This document shows, piece by piece, positions 54,861-63,876 of a stretch of 64,000 bases of DNA. The notes beneath the pieces are model-generated. The model searched no databases. It saw only the letters and a list, made by a program, of their open reading frames with translations, and had not been told where the DNA came from. A program made the position numbers and the translations under genes. The stretch comes from Pirellulales bacterium. GTDB taxonomy: Bacteria; Planctomycetota; Planctomycetia; Pirellulales; JAEUIK01. Each line of letters opens with the position of its first letter. The stretch's first letter is position 1. The DNA is taken from NCBI GenBank assembly GCA_019745975.1, contig JAIESQ010000045.1:104599-168598 (forward strand). Direction: 5' to 3'.

Positions 54861-55946
54861 GTGCGTATCGGCCTCACGTTCAATGCCCGCAGCCCTGCCA
54901 AGCCGTCGTGCGGCGCGACGAAGCTCTCGGCCGCGGCGCGCGACGCCTTGTTGGCCTGCGACGACAGCGAGGAGGAATTCGACTCGCTCGAAACAATTTC
55001 CGCCTTGGCCGACACGCTCCGTAGCCTGGGGCACGAAGTCGAACTGTTGGGAGAGGGCGAATCGCTGATCCGCCGACTGCTCGACGGCCCGCGGCCCGAC
55101 CTAGTCTTTAACATTGCCGAAGGGCGCGGCGTGAGCCGCTCGCGCGAGTCGCGCGTCCCTGCGATCCTGGAAACGCTGGGCATCCCGTACACCGGCTCCG
55201 ACCCGCTGTCGCTGGCCGTCGCGCTCGATAAGGACTGCGCCAAACGGCTCGTCGCGCAGGCCGGTGTCGCAACGCCGGCGTGGGTCACGATCGACGATCG
55301 CTGGGAAACCGCCCCCGACGAGGTCATGCGGCAACTGGCCGAACTTCCCTTACCGCTCGTCGTCAAGCCGACATACGAAGGTTCAAGCAAGGGCATTCGC
55401 AACAAGTGCCTCGTCGAGACGCCGGCCGAGCTGCGCGAAACGATCGCCGAGCTGCGCGGCGCGTACCAGCAGCCGATTCTGGTCGAAGAATTCATCGATG
55501 GCGACGAGCTCACGGTCGGCATCGTCGGCCATCCCCCCGAGGTGCTCGGCATTATGCGCGTGGTGCCGACGAAGGGGACCGGTCCGTTTCTGTATAGCCT
55601 GGAAATCAAGCGCGACTGGGTCGACACGATCCGCTACGAATGCCCCGCCCCGGTCTCGCCGCGCGCCACCCAGCGCGTGGGCCAGGCGGCGTTGGCGGCC
55701 TTCCGCGCGTTGGGTTGCCAGGACGTTGCCCGCGTCGACTTCCGGCTGCGCGACGACGTGCCGTACTTTCTCGAAGCCAATCCGTTACCGGGATTGGCTC
55801 CGTTTACGAGTGACCTGGTTTTTCTCGCGCGCGACGTGGGGGTGGATCATCGCGAGCTGCTGCGCCGCATCCTCGCAGGTGCCATCAATCGCTTGGGCCG
55901 TGCAGCGCCCCGGACCACCGAGCCGGCCCTGGCCGATCGCCGATAA
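54861..55946 (+). CDS. ATP-grasp ligase of the D-alanine-D-alanine ligase type
   Basis: 361 aa, GTG start. The N-terminal part (LVFNIAEGRGVSRSRESRVP) and ILETLGIPYTGSDPLSLAVA resemble Ddl, with PLPLVVKPTYEGSSKGI (ATP-binding Lys), ILVEEFIDGDELTVGI, and metal ligands in RVDFRLRDDVPYFLEANPLP. It joins a carboxylate to an amine using ATP. The Ddl Ser-Lys-Arg active-site pattern is partly changed, and it lies 98 bp after the kamA homologue, so the substrate may be an amino acid other than D-Ala. Confidence 0.88.
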   Translation: MRIGLTFNARSPAKPSCGATKLSAAARDALLACDDSEEEFDSLETISALADTLRSLGHEVELLGEGESLIRRLLDGPRPDLVFNIAEGRGVSRSRESRVPAILETLGIPYTGSDPLSLAVALDKDCAKRLVAQAGVATPAWVTIDDRWETAPDEVMRQLAELPLPLVVKPTYEGSSKGIRNKCLVETPAELRETIAELRGAYQQPILVEEFIDGDELTVGIVGHPPEVLGIMRVVPTKGTGPFLYSLEIKRDWVDTIRYECPAPVSPRATQRVGQAALAAFRALGCQDVARVDFRLRDDVPYFLEANPLPGLAPFTSDLVFLARDVGVDHRELLRRILAGAINRLGRAAPRTTEPALADRR

Positions 55947-56151
55947 GGCAATCGCCTTGACGAAAGTCCCCGTCGGCGCGTAGGTTACAACAGTCGCCGA
56001 GCGTCGTTGGCGGCGCGCCCGCTCGACCCCGCGTGTGACATTCGGCCCTCGATCGGCTACGCTGACGAACTATAACTGCCACGCCAGCCATGTTGGTCGC
56101 ACACACCGTTTTTCCCCATCCAGCCCTGAGAAGATTCGCTTGACCGCTACT

Positions 56152-57453
56152 ATGACCGAACCCCTTGGGTCGGTCCCCGCCAAATTCACCGACCTCTCGC
56201 TGTCGGACACGATGTTGGCGGCCCTGGCCGCCGCTCAATATCTCGAACCCACGCCGGTCCAAGCTGGCCTGATCCCCAAGGCGATCGCCGGCCACGACCT
56301 GATGGGGCAGGCGCGCACCGGCACGGGCAAGACCGCTGCTTTCGCGATCCCCATCCTCGAACGGCTCCGCTCCCGCAAGGAGACGCATGGCCCGCAAGCG
56401 CTCGTCCTAGTTCCAACGCGTGAGCTGGCCGTGCAGGTCCGCGACGAATTCGTCAAGCTGTCGCACGGCCGCAAGGTCAACACGGTGCCCATCTATGGCG
56501 GCAAGCCGATTCGCCAGCAGATCGAAAAGCTGCGCCGCGGCGCCGATGTCATCGTGGGCACGCCCGGGCGGGTGATCGACCACATCCAGCGTGGCACGCT
56601 CGTGCTGGAGCACATTCATATCGTGGTGCTCGACGAAGCCGACCGCATGCTCGATATCGGCTTTCGCCCCGATATCGAGCGAATTTTGCGCCGCGTGCCG
56701 CGCGAGCGACAGACGCTACTTTTGAGCGCCACGGTGCCGCCGCCGGTCGAGCGGCTCGCGGCCCGCTACATGCGCGATCATGAGACGCTGAACTTCTCAC
56801 CTAAGGAAGTCTCGGTCGACACGATCGACCAATACTACTTCACGGTCGATCAGCACCAGAAGTTCGATCTGCTGGTCAAGCTCGTCGAGCGCGAGCAACC
56901 GCGCCAGGCGATCATCTTTTGCCGCACCAAGCGCGGCACCGAGAAGGTGAATCATCTGCTCGGCCGGAAGGCGCAGCAGGTCGCCTGCATACACGGCGAC
57001 TTGCAGCAGCGCGTGCGCGATCGCGTGATGGCGCAGTTTCGCGAAGGGAGCATTCGCTACCTGGTGGCCACCGACGTCGTGGGGCGCGGAATTGACGTTT
57101 CGAGCATTTCACACATCATCAACTACGACCTGCCCGAGTTCTGCGACGACTACGTGCATCGCGTGGGGCGCACCGGCCGCATGGGGCGCGAAGGGGTCGC
57201 CTACAGCTTTGTCACGCCCGAAGAAGGGAACGAGCTGACGCGCATCGAGATTCGCATTAATCGGCTGTTAAAGCGCGACGAGATGGCCGGCTTCGAGGCC
57301 TTTCAGCGGCCGCGCGCCACGCCGGTTCGGCCAGCCGAAACAGGCGAAGGACTGCCGACCGATGGCTCAACGGCCGGCGAAACCCCGGTGCGCAAGGCCG
57401 CCCCGCTGGGGCGCGGCGGCCGCCCGCCTCGCCGCCTGCGCCGGGCACTCTAG
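56152..57453 (+). CDS. DEAD-box ATP-dependent RNA helicase
   Basis: 433 aa. All core motifs are present: Q motif (LEPTPVQAGLIP), motif I ARTGTGKTAAF, Ia PTRELAVQV, II VLDEADRM, III LLSATVP, V TDVVGRGIDV and VI HRVGRTGRMG. The Gly/Arg-rich basic tail (PLGRGGRPPRRLRRA) would bind RNA. Likely RhlE/CshA-like, acting in RNA folding or degradation. The ATG is preferred, but a TTG four codons earlier (56140) is also possible. Confidence 0.93.
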   Translation: MTEPLGSVPAKFTDLSLSDTMLAALAAAQYLEPTPVQAGLIPKAIAGHDLMGQARTGTGKTAAFAIPILERLRSRKETHGPQALVLVPTRELAVQVRDEFVKLSHGRKVNTVPIYGGKPIRQQIEKLRRGADVIVGTPGRVIDHIQRGTLVLEHIHIVVLDEADRMLDIGFRPDIERILRRVPRERQTLLLSATVPPPVERLAARYMRDHETLNFSPKEVSVDTIDQYYFTVDQHQKFDLLVKLVEREQPRQAIIFCRTKRGTEKVNHLLGRKAQQVACIHGDLQQRVRDRVMAQFREGSIRYLVATDVVGRGIDVSSISHIINYDLPEFCDDYVHRVGRTGRMGREGVAYSFVTPEEGNELTRIEIRINRLLKRDEMAGFEAFQRPRATPVRPAETGEGLPTDGSTAGETPVRKAAPLGRGGRPPRRLRRAL

Positions 57454-57694
57454 TTGTAGACCTCTGAGCCGGCGGCTCGGCGTCGATCGCCTCGGCGCCA
57501 GGAGCGACGCCACGATCGTGGCCTGTCGATGCGCGGCTTGCAGCGCACGAATCTGAGTTCGCTCGTCCGACGGGCTGCGCTTCTCGCGGCTGGTCAGACC
57601 TCGATTTCTTCTGAATCTTTTGTGCCTTCAGTGCCGGCTACCTGCGGCAGGCGGCAACAAGTTGCCGGGGCACACCTCCGCGAGTTGGGTAGAT

Positions 57695-58162
57695 TCATGC
57701 TTCCGGCTCGCCGAGTTCCTTGCGCAGGTCCTTCCAGGCCGTGCGAATGACCTGGTCGGCCGCCGCGCGAATGAGCGCTGGGCTGATCGTGGCGATGAGT
57801 CCTTTGAGGTCCGTCACCACGGCGTTCCATAGCAGTCGCGAGCCGCCATCGCGCAGTGGGCTGATCGTCAGATTCGACGTCACGCGCAAGCTTTGCCCGA
57901 TGCCGCGTCCGTCGATCGAGAGCGTGGCGGATTCCGGCGGATTGAGATTGGCCAACTGGATCACCAGTTTGAGCGTGCCGCGCATAAAGCCAAAGCCGGG
58001 GCGAGCCGTGCATTCGAGTGTGTGAGCATCGATCCGCTTCGCCAGGGTCAAGTCGTGCACGTTGCGCGCGAGCCCATCGAGATCGGTCACCACGGCAAAG
58101 ACGCGATCGGGCGCCGCGCAAAACAGTTCTTCGCCGCCAAATTCCAGATTGCCCGCTGCCAT
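57695..58162 (-). CDS. CoxG-like SRPBCC protein (carbon monoxide dehydrogenase subunit G family)
   Basis: 155 aa. Matches the CoxG pattern: FGGEELFCAAPDRVFAVVTD, then RPGFGFMRGTLKLVIQL and a C-terminal helix AADQVIRTAWKDL. CoxG family members bind lipids or membrane components and help recruit CO dehydrogenase in carboxydotrophs. No CODH or xanthine-dehydrogenase-type genes are near, so the protein is named only by fold. Confidence 0.78.
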   Translation of the reverse strand: MAAGNLEFGGEELFCAAPDRVFAVVTDLDGLARNVHDLTLAKRIDAHTLECTARPGFGFMRGTLKLVIQLANLNPPESATLSIDGRGIGQSLRVTSNLTISPLRDGGSRLLWNAVVTDLKGLIATISPALIRAAADQVIRTAWKDLRKELGEPEA

Positions 58163-58262
58163 ACGATCTCCGTTTGGTTTTGTTTAACGAGCAACCAGCG
58201 ATCCAACGCGAGAGAAGCATCGTCGATCCATCGCGAATCGCGAAGTAGTCTTGAAGCTGTCC

Positions 58263-58338
58263 GTGCGCCACTGCTTCCCTTGCAGCAAAAAGTGCGCGTG
58301 CCTCAACGTCGCACTGCTTCTGCGAAGCAGTGGCACAC
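58263..58338. repeat. Palindromic repeat related to families A and B
   Basis: Between GTGCGCCACTGCTTC and GAAGCAGTGGCACAC the ends pair as an imperfect inverted repeat of about 15 bp with a further GCACTGCTTC inside. It lies in the 241-bp gap between the CoxG-like gene and the 3' end of the GGDEF gene. Confidence 0.75.
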
Positions 58339-58403
58339 CGACCACCCCACTTCCAGGATCGTAACCAATCCGAGTTGTGAAGCGGGAGTCGGTGTCGCCG
58401 CAT

Positions 58404-59975
58404 TCAGGCTACACTGCTGGCCGCTTCGAGCAACTGCCCTTCGGCGACAAACTGACAGAACGCTTCGACCAATTGCGGGTCGAAGCGCGAGCCGGCCTCC
58501 GCGCGCAGCAAGCCGAGCGCTGTGCTGGCTTCGCGCGGATCCTGGCCGTCGAGTCCATAGACAAGCTCATCGAAGCGATTGACGATCGCCACCAGGCGGG
58601 CAGCCGCCAGGGGATCGTCGATTTCGTCGTCGGATTGCGGTGTTTCGGCCGCGCCTGGCAAGTTGCGGAGCGTATCGGTCAGCGCGCGATTTGCGAAGCA
58701 CTCTTGCACGATCGCCAGGGCGACGCCGCGTCGGCGGTCGACGTGGCGCGGCGCGTCGGCGTCGGCTTCTTTCACGTCCGCGGCCGGCAAAGCAATCGCA
58801 GCGATGTCTTGCAGCAGGGCGGCGGCCTCGGCCAATTGGCGCCGTTCGTCGGGCCATTGCAGACGACGCGCGGTTTCGGCCACGAGCCGGCTCACGCGCC
58901 GATCGTGAGCGGCCCGATTGGGATTGCGCCAGGCCAGCACCACCTGAATCGCGTCGGTCACTTCGCGCCAGCTCTGCTGCGAGAGCACTTCGGTCGACGA
59001 AATTGCAGTCGCGGCGGGAGCAGTCAGTCGCGTGACGTTGGCATTGGGTTCGTGGCAGATGACGCGGTTCCGCCCGGCACGCTTGGCGCGAAGCAAGGCC
59101 TGGTCGGCCCAATCGATGAACGATTCGACCGTCGTGGCATGGCACGCCCCGCTGGCCAACCCTACGCTGATCGTGCAGCGCACGCCAGCGGGTAGGCCGG
59201 GGAGCGGCATCTTGGCGATCGTTTCGCGCAGCCGCTCAGCAACGCGCCGCCCGATCGAGGGCGTGGCGTTTACCAGCAAGACACAAAACTCCTCGCCGCC
59301 AAACCGGCAGAGAATGTCGTTGGTGCGCAGACGAGCCTTCAAGGTCCGCGCCACCGCGCAAATCACGGCGTCGCCCGCCGCGTGGCCAAAGGTGTCGTTG
59401 ATCCGTTTGAAGTGATCGATATCGATCATCAGGCAGTTGATGGTGCTGGCCGACCAGTCGACCTGCTGCCAGCGTTTGTGCGCTTCTTGCTGAAAGGCGC
59501 GGCGGTTCAACAACCCCGTGAGCGAATCGGTCACGGCCAATTCTGCCAGCTTTTGATTGGCGCTCTGCAGCTCAGCGTTCTTGTGGTGCAAGCGCTCCTG
59601 GAGCGCGACGATCCGTTCGCCCGCCCGCACCCGGGCGAGCAGGTCCTCTTCGCGAATCGGCTTCACGATGAAGTCGTCGGCCCCCGAATCGAGCCCCAGC
59701 GTCTGTTCTGACGAATGAGTGACCAGGAGAACGTACGGGTACCAAGGTACTTCGGCCCGCAGCCGGCGGATCAGGTCGAGCCCGTCGACGCGCGGCATCT
59801 TCCAATCGGTGACAATGATCTGCGGTCGGAACGCCAACGTCTGCGCGAAGGCCTCCGCGCCGTCACTGGCGCATGCGATTTGGTACCCCGCGCGGGAGAG
59901 CATGCGGTCGAACAGCCGCAAGCAGGTCGGATCGTCATCGACGACCAGAATTCGCCGTGGTGTTTGGTCTTCCAC
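58404..59975 (-). CDS. Response regulator with GGDEF domain and degenerate HD-GYP domain
   Basis: 523 aa. Receiver domain (phospho-acceptor Asp in QIIVTDWKMPRVDG), then a GGDEF domain (about 130-310) with the intact active site RFGGEEF, and a C-terminal domain of about 190 residues. The C-terminal part keeps the HD-GYP skeleton (HDRRVSRLVAETARRL, LLQDIAAIALP, RLVAIVNRFDELVYG, AGSRFDPQLVEAF) but the metal-binding HD is QD and the HHE/GYP segment is lost. It should make c-di-GMP when phosphorylated, without the phosphodiesterase activity of typical HD-GYP proteins. Confidence 0.9.
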   Translation of the reverse strand: MEDQTPRRILVVDDDPTCLRLFDRMLSRAGYQIACASDGAEAFAQTLAFRPQIIVTDWKMPRVDGLDLIRRLRAEVPWYPYVLLVTHSSEQTLGLDSGADDFIVKPIREEDLLARVRAGERIVALQERLHHKNAELQSANQKLAELAVTDSLTGLLNRRAFQQEAHKRWQQVDWSASTINCLMIDIDHFKRINDTFGHAAGDAVICAVARTLKARLRTNDILCRFGGEEFCVLLVNATPSIGRRVAERLRETIAKMPLPGLPAGVRCTISVGLASGACHATTVESFIDWADQALLRAKRAGRNRVICHEPNANVTRLTAPAATAISSTEVLSQQSWREVTDAIQVVLAWRNPNRAAHDRRVSRLVAETARRLQWPDERRQLAEAAALLQDIAAIALPAADVKEADADAPRHVDRRRGVALAIVQECFANRALTDTLRNLPGAAETPQSDDEIDDPLAAARLVAIVNRFDELVYGLDGQDPREASTALGLLRAEAGSRFDPQLVEAFCQFVAEGQLLEAASSVA

Positions 59976-60235
59976 GAATCACCTTTGGACCCTGTTGCCA
60001 GGCGCAGAGCCATGCAGTGACAGGCAATCGCGCTTGATGTTGGCCGAACGGCCCGCCCGATGGAGCTGTGAGAGGAAATCGCTCTCCCGGGCGTCGTCGC
60101 TAGTTTAGGTCATCCGTCCAGTGGCGGGCGCGCAGCGAGCGCGGACCGGTCATGGCGATACGCATCGCGCTTCGGTCCGCGACAACAGTGCGAGTTGTAG
60201 CGAAGATGCGGAGCGTGCAATCAAGCTTCGCGCCG

Positions 60236-61858
60236 CTAACGGCCGCGGTCGACGAGGTGCGCCGCGACGCGCAGGGCATTGGCCGCGATCGTCAAGCTGG
60301 GATTGATGCCGCCACTGCTGGGGAAGAACGAGGCGTCGGCGACGTACAAGTTGTCGAGGTCGTGAGCCCGACAGTGCTTGTCGAACACGCTGGTCCGCGG
60401 ATCGTCGCCGAAGCGACAGGTGCCGCAGACGTGCGCGATCGCCCGATTCTCGCTGGCGCCGCGCAGTTGCACGAGCTTATAGGGCTTGAGCACATTCTCA
60501 ACCGCCTTGCGGAACGTGGCCAACCGATCGAGCTCGTAGGTCTGCAAGCGGTAGTTGAGCTGGATCCGCTGCCGCAAACCATCGAACGTTGTCGCCGAGG
60601 GGAGCACGCGATGCTCGGCGTACGGCAAATCTTCCATGATCGTCGTGACGACGAGGCCCTTCGACTTGAGCTGTTCGCCAAAATAGACCAACAGTGGACG
60701 GAGCAGTCGGAGCCACCAGCCTGTTCCTTGATTCAAGAAGTAAGCGATTGGCGGCAGCGGACCGAACGACTGAAACGTGCCGAGCTTCTGGCCGCCGAGA
60801 TGGTAGAAGTCGTTGAACGCGAGCTCCTTGATCTGTCCTCGGACCGGCTCCTTGGCGTTCATCTGCACCATCAGCATGTCGATGCAATGGCGCATCAGGT
60901 TGCGGCCAACCTGGTCGGATGAGTTGGCCAGGCCCTGGGGAAACTCGGCCGACCGCGAATTCAACAACAGGATCGGCGTCACCAGCGCGCCGGCCGCCAG
61001 CACCACGTAGCGGCCCCGTAAGACGATTTCCTCATCGCCTCGGCGACAGACAAGGCGCCGCACCGCGGTTCCCTCGGCCTCGAGCCGGGTGGCCGTGCAG
61101 CTCGTCAGCAAACCGGCGCCGTGCTGCTCGATGGCCGGTCGCAGGCAGCGATTGCCCGCGTCGCTCTTGCAGTCGCGCGAACAGAGATACCCCTGGCAGT
61201 TCTGGCAGTCGGGCAAGTGCTCGCAGCCGATGTGCAATTGATAGGGGTGCAGTCCCTTGTTCTGAAGATGGGCGAATAGCTCGCCGTTGGTCGGCGTCAG
61301 CGGCGGCGATTCGATAAGCGGGGCATCGGCGTCGCCGGGACGCAGCGGATCGGGCGAGCCGTGCACGCGGTAGAGTCGCTCGGCCGCCACGTACCAGGGG
61401 CGCAGCGTTTCGTAGTCAATCGGCCAATGCTCCGGCAAGTTCGCGCCCTCGGCGGCAGGGTGATCGGCGCGCGGGGCGAAGTCGGAAGCGAACAACCGCT
61501 CGAGTGCCATGCCGTAGAGCGCCGTCGAGCCGCCTGTCCCCGAACCGATGAACGGCGTAAACGTCGGCGGCTTCTGGCCGCTGATGTCTTCAACCAGATC
61601 GGTCGAGCGACCGCCGCGAGCCAAGAGTTCGACATACTCGCGCTCGGGCAATTTCAATACATCGGGGCGATCGTCGGGCAAGGCATCGCGAATGCAGTCG
61701 TCGCTTGCGTACAGGCTCGAACGACCGCGCTCGACGAACAACACGCGCCAGCCGGCCCGGGCCAGTGCCGCGCCCAGTGTTCCGCCCCCCATGCCGGTGC
61801 CGACGACGATTGCGTCCCAGACGACATCCTGGGGGCGCTCTGAGGGGTCACTGGCCAT
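60236..61858 (-). CDS. GMC-type flavoprotein oxidoreductase with Cys-rich insert
   Basis: 540 aa. FAD-binding motif IVVGTGMGGGTLGAALARAG at the start; FIGSGTGGSTALYGMALERL follows. The GMC C-terminal signature is HVCGTCRFGDDPRTSVFD and ends with GGINPSLTIAANALRVAAHL. A cysteine-rich stretch (CEHLPDCQNCQGYLCSRDCK, with another Cys at NRCL) is found in a subset of GMC proteins and looks like a metal or Fe-S site. The substrate is probably an alcohol or sterol-like compound. It diverges from the carotenoid oxygenase gene. Confidence 0.87.
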   Translation of the reverse strand: MASDPSERPQDVVWDAIVVGTGMGGGTLGAALARAGWRVLFVERGRSSLYASDDCIRDALPDDRPDVLKLPEREYVELLARGGRSTDLVEDISGQKPPTFTPFIGSGTGGSTALYGMALERLFASDFAPRADHPAAEGANLPEHWPIDYETLRPWYVAAERLYRVHGSPDPLRPGDADAPLIESPPLTPTNGELFAHLQNKGLHPYQLHIGCEHLPDCQNCQGYLCSRDCKSDAGNRCLRPAIEQHGAGLLTSCTATRLEAEGTAVRRLVCRRGDEEIVLRGRYVVLAAGALVTPILLLNSRSAEFPQGLANSSDQVGRNLMRHCIDMLMVQMNAKEPVRGQIKELAFNDFYHLGGQKLGTFQSFGPLPPIAYFLNQGTGWWLRLLRPLLVYFGEQLKSKGLVVTTIMEDLPYAEHRVLPSATTFDGLRQRIQLNYRLQTYELDRLATFRKAVENVLKPYKLVQLRGASENRAIAHVCGTCRFGDDPRTSVFDKHCRAHDLDNLYVADASFFPSSGGINPSLTIAANALRVAAHLVDRGR

Positions 61859-62052
61859 CGACGCGCATTTCCGAGCCACTTGCAGGTGAACGATGGCCCG
61901 ATGCTACCATGCCACTGGCGGCATTCAATCCGGACAATTGAAGGCCAAGAATCGACTCGATCGTGCAGCGGAGCCTTGGCTACGATACGCTAGTAGCCGA
62001 GGGCACCATTTCGCCTCGCGGTTCTCCTCCACTTACTCGGCGGGAACGTTAC

Positions 62053-63582
62053 ATGGACACCAATCGTCGCCAGTTTCTGGCTCGCTCGTCGCTGGCCTCG
62101 CTGTTGTTGACCTCGGGCAGGTGCCTGCCGCTGGTCGCCGCCGAAAGCGACGACGCGTCGGCCGGCGATGCGGATAACCCCAGCCCTTTTTTGCTGGGCA
62201 ACTTCGCACCCGTGCACGATGAGCTAACGATTGAGCGGTTGGAAGTCGTCGGCCAGTTGCCCAAAGGGCTCGGCGGGATGTACGTGCGCACCGGACCGAA
62301 CCCGCAGTTTCCGCCGCGCGGCCGGTATCACTGGTTCGACGGCGACGGCATGTTGCACGGTGTGCTCCTGCGCGACGGCGCGGCGAGCTATCGCAACCGC
62401 TGGGTCCGCACCGCTGGCTTCGAGAAAGAACGCGCGGCCGGCAAGGCGCTGTGGACCGGGCTGGCCGAGCCCCCCGACATGGCCAAGATGTTCGGCGGCG
62501 AACCGCTGTTCAAGAACGCCGGCAACACGGCGCTCGTCTGGCACGACCGCCGCTTGCTGACGCTCTGGGAAGGGGGCCCGCCGCACGAGATTCACGTGCC
62601 CGACCTGGAGACGGTCGGCGTGCTGGACTACGGCCGTCGGTTGCGGCATCCGTTCACGGCGCATCCGAAGGTCGACGCCGAGACGGGCGAAATGATGTTC
62701 TTCGGCTATTCAGCGATGGCGCCCGTCGTGCACTACAGCCTGGTGAACGCCGCCGGCGAACTGGCCAGCACGGTACCGATCAAGCTGCGCCGCTCGGTGA
62801 TGATGCACGACTTCGCGGTCACTGCCCGGCACTCGATCTTCATGGAGCTGCCGGCGACGTTTAATCTGGGGCGGATGGCCAAAGGCGAGCCGCTCTTGAA
62901 GTACGAGCCCGACTTGGGCTCACGATTTGGCATCTTGCCCCGACATGGCAAGGCAACGGAGATTCGCTGGTTCGAGGCTCCCGCCTGCTTCGTGTTCCAC
63001 ACCCTCAACGCCTGGGACGACGGGGACGAGGTGGTGCTGGTCGCCTGCCGCTTGAGCGAATATCCCGATATCGTGGGGACTTCGCCGGTGAAACGGGCCG
63101 CGGCGGGCTCGCCGAACGACATGCCGATCGATACTCCCGCGTCGCTCTACGAGTGGCGCTTCAACCTGGCGACCGGCGAAGTGCGCGAGCGCGCGCTCGA
63201 CGATCTGCGATCCGACTTTCCGCGCGTCAACGATCGGCGGCTCGGGCGCCCGACGCGCTACGGCTACACCATGGCGCTCGACATGCATGCGCTGGTGAAG
63301 TACGACCTCGAGCGGGGGACCAGCACGCGGCACGACTTCGGCCCGGGCCGCTACGCGGGCGAAGGGGTGTTTGTCGCCGCGCCCGACGCCAAGCAGGAAG
63401 ACGATGGCTGGCTGGTGACGTACGTCTTCGACGCGGCCGACGAAAAGAGCGAGTTGGTGGTGATCGACGCCAGTGAATTTGCTTCGGCGCCGGTGGCGCG
63501 GGTGCGGATTCCGGCGCGGATACCGTTCGGCTTCCACGGCATCTGGCTAGGGGACGAGCAACTCGGCGAACAACGGGTGTAG
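62053..63582 (+). CDS. Tat-exported carotenoid cleavage oxygenase
   Basis: 509 aa. Twin-arginine leader MDTNRRQFLARSSLASLLL. The four iron-binding histidines of the seven-bladed carotenoid oxygenase (RPE65/CCD) fold are present: FTAHPK (His204), MMHDFA (His252), FVFHTLNAWDDGDE (His316) and GFHGIW (His495). DGDGM near residue 96 is the usual WFDGDGM motif. It cleaves double bonds of carotenoids, stilbenes or related compounds with oxygen. A Tat-exported version is unusual, since most are cytoplasmic; this hints at an envelope or extracellular substrate. Confidence 0.93.
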   Translation: MDTNRRQFLARSSLASLLLTSGRCLPLVAAESDDASAGDADNPSPFLLGNFAPVHDELTIERLEVVGQLPKGLGGMYVRTGPNPQFPPRGRYHWFDGDGMLHGVLLRDGAASYRNRWVRTAGFEKERAAGKALWTGLAEPPDMAKMFGGEPLFKNAGNTALVWHDRRLLTLWEGGPPHEIHVPDLETVGVLDYGRRLRHPFTAHPKVDAETGEMMFFGYSAMAPVVHYSLVNAAGELASTVPIKLRRSVMMHDFAVTARHSIFMELPATFNLGRMAKGEPLLKYEPDLGSRFGILPRHGKATEIRWFEAPACFVFHTLNAWDDGDEVVLVACRLSEYPDIVGTSPVKRAAAGSPNDMPIDTPASLYEWRFNLATGEVRERALDDLRSDFPRVNDRRLGRPTRYGYTMALDMHALVKYDLERGTSTRHDFGPGRYAGEGVFVAAPDAKQEDDGWLVTYVFDAADEKSELVVIDASEFASAPVARVRIPARIPFGFHGIWLGDEQLGEQRV

Positions 63583-63876
63583 TTAGCGTACGCGACGCGA
63601 CGCGCGCCAACCGGCAACCCCCGCGACGATCGCAAGCCCGCCGAGCACCACAAGCGCGATCGCCACAATTCGAAACACGGTGAAGCGCGACAGCGTGAGC
63701 GCGGAAACGGTTTCGCCAGTGAGATGCGCGCGTAGCGTCGCTATGCGCTGTAAGCCGCCGAAGCCGATCGTCAAGCTGGCGGCGCCGACAAACATCAAAG
63801 GACGCCAGAGCCATTGGCGCTGGCCGCGATGAGTAGACGGCAATTCATTTGGCGCGCGATACGGATTGTCGTGCAT
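63583..63876 (-). CDS. Small membrane protein with N-terminal NPYRAP motif
   Basis: 97 aa. Begins MHDNPYRAPNELPSTH, followed by two hydrophobic helices (WRPLMFVGAASLTIGF and VFRIVAIALVVLGGLAIVAG) and a basic end (WRASRRVR). Same NPYxAP class as the protein at 9268-9624, so probably a planctomycete-specific family. Function unknown. Its stop abuts the carotenoid oxygenase stop. Confidence 0.6.
   Translation of the reverse strand: MHDNPYRAPNELPSTHRGQRQWLWRPLMFVGAASLTIGFGGLQRIATLRAHLTGETVSALTLSRFTVFRIVAIALVVLGGLAIVAGVAGWRASRRVR

Noticed and set aside
57695..58162. Part of a CO-dehydrogenase locus
   Set aside because: Only a CoxG-type SRPBCC protein is present; no coxMSL, coxD or coxE genes are nearby.
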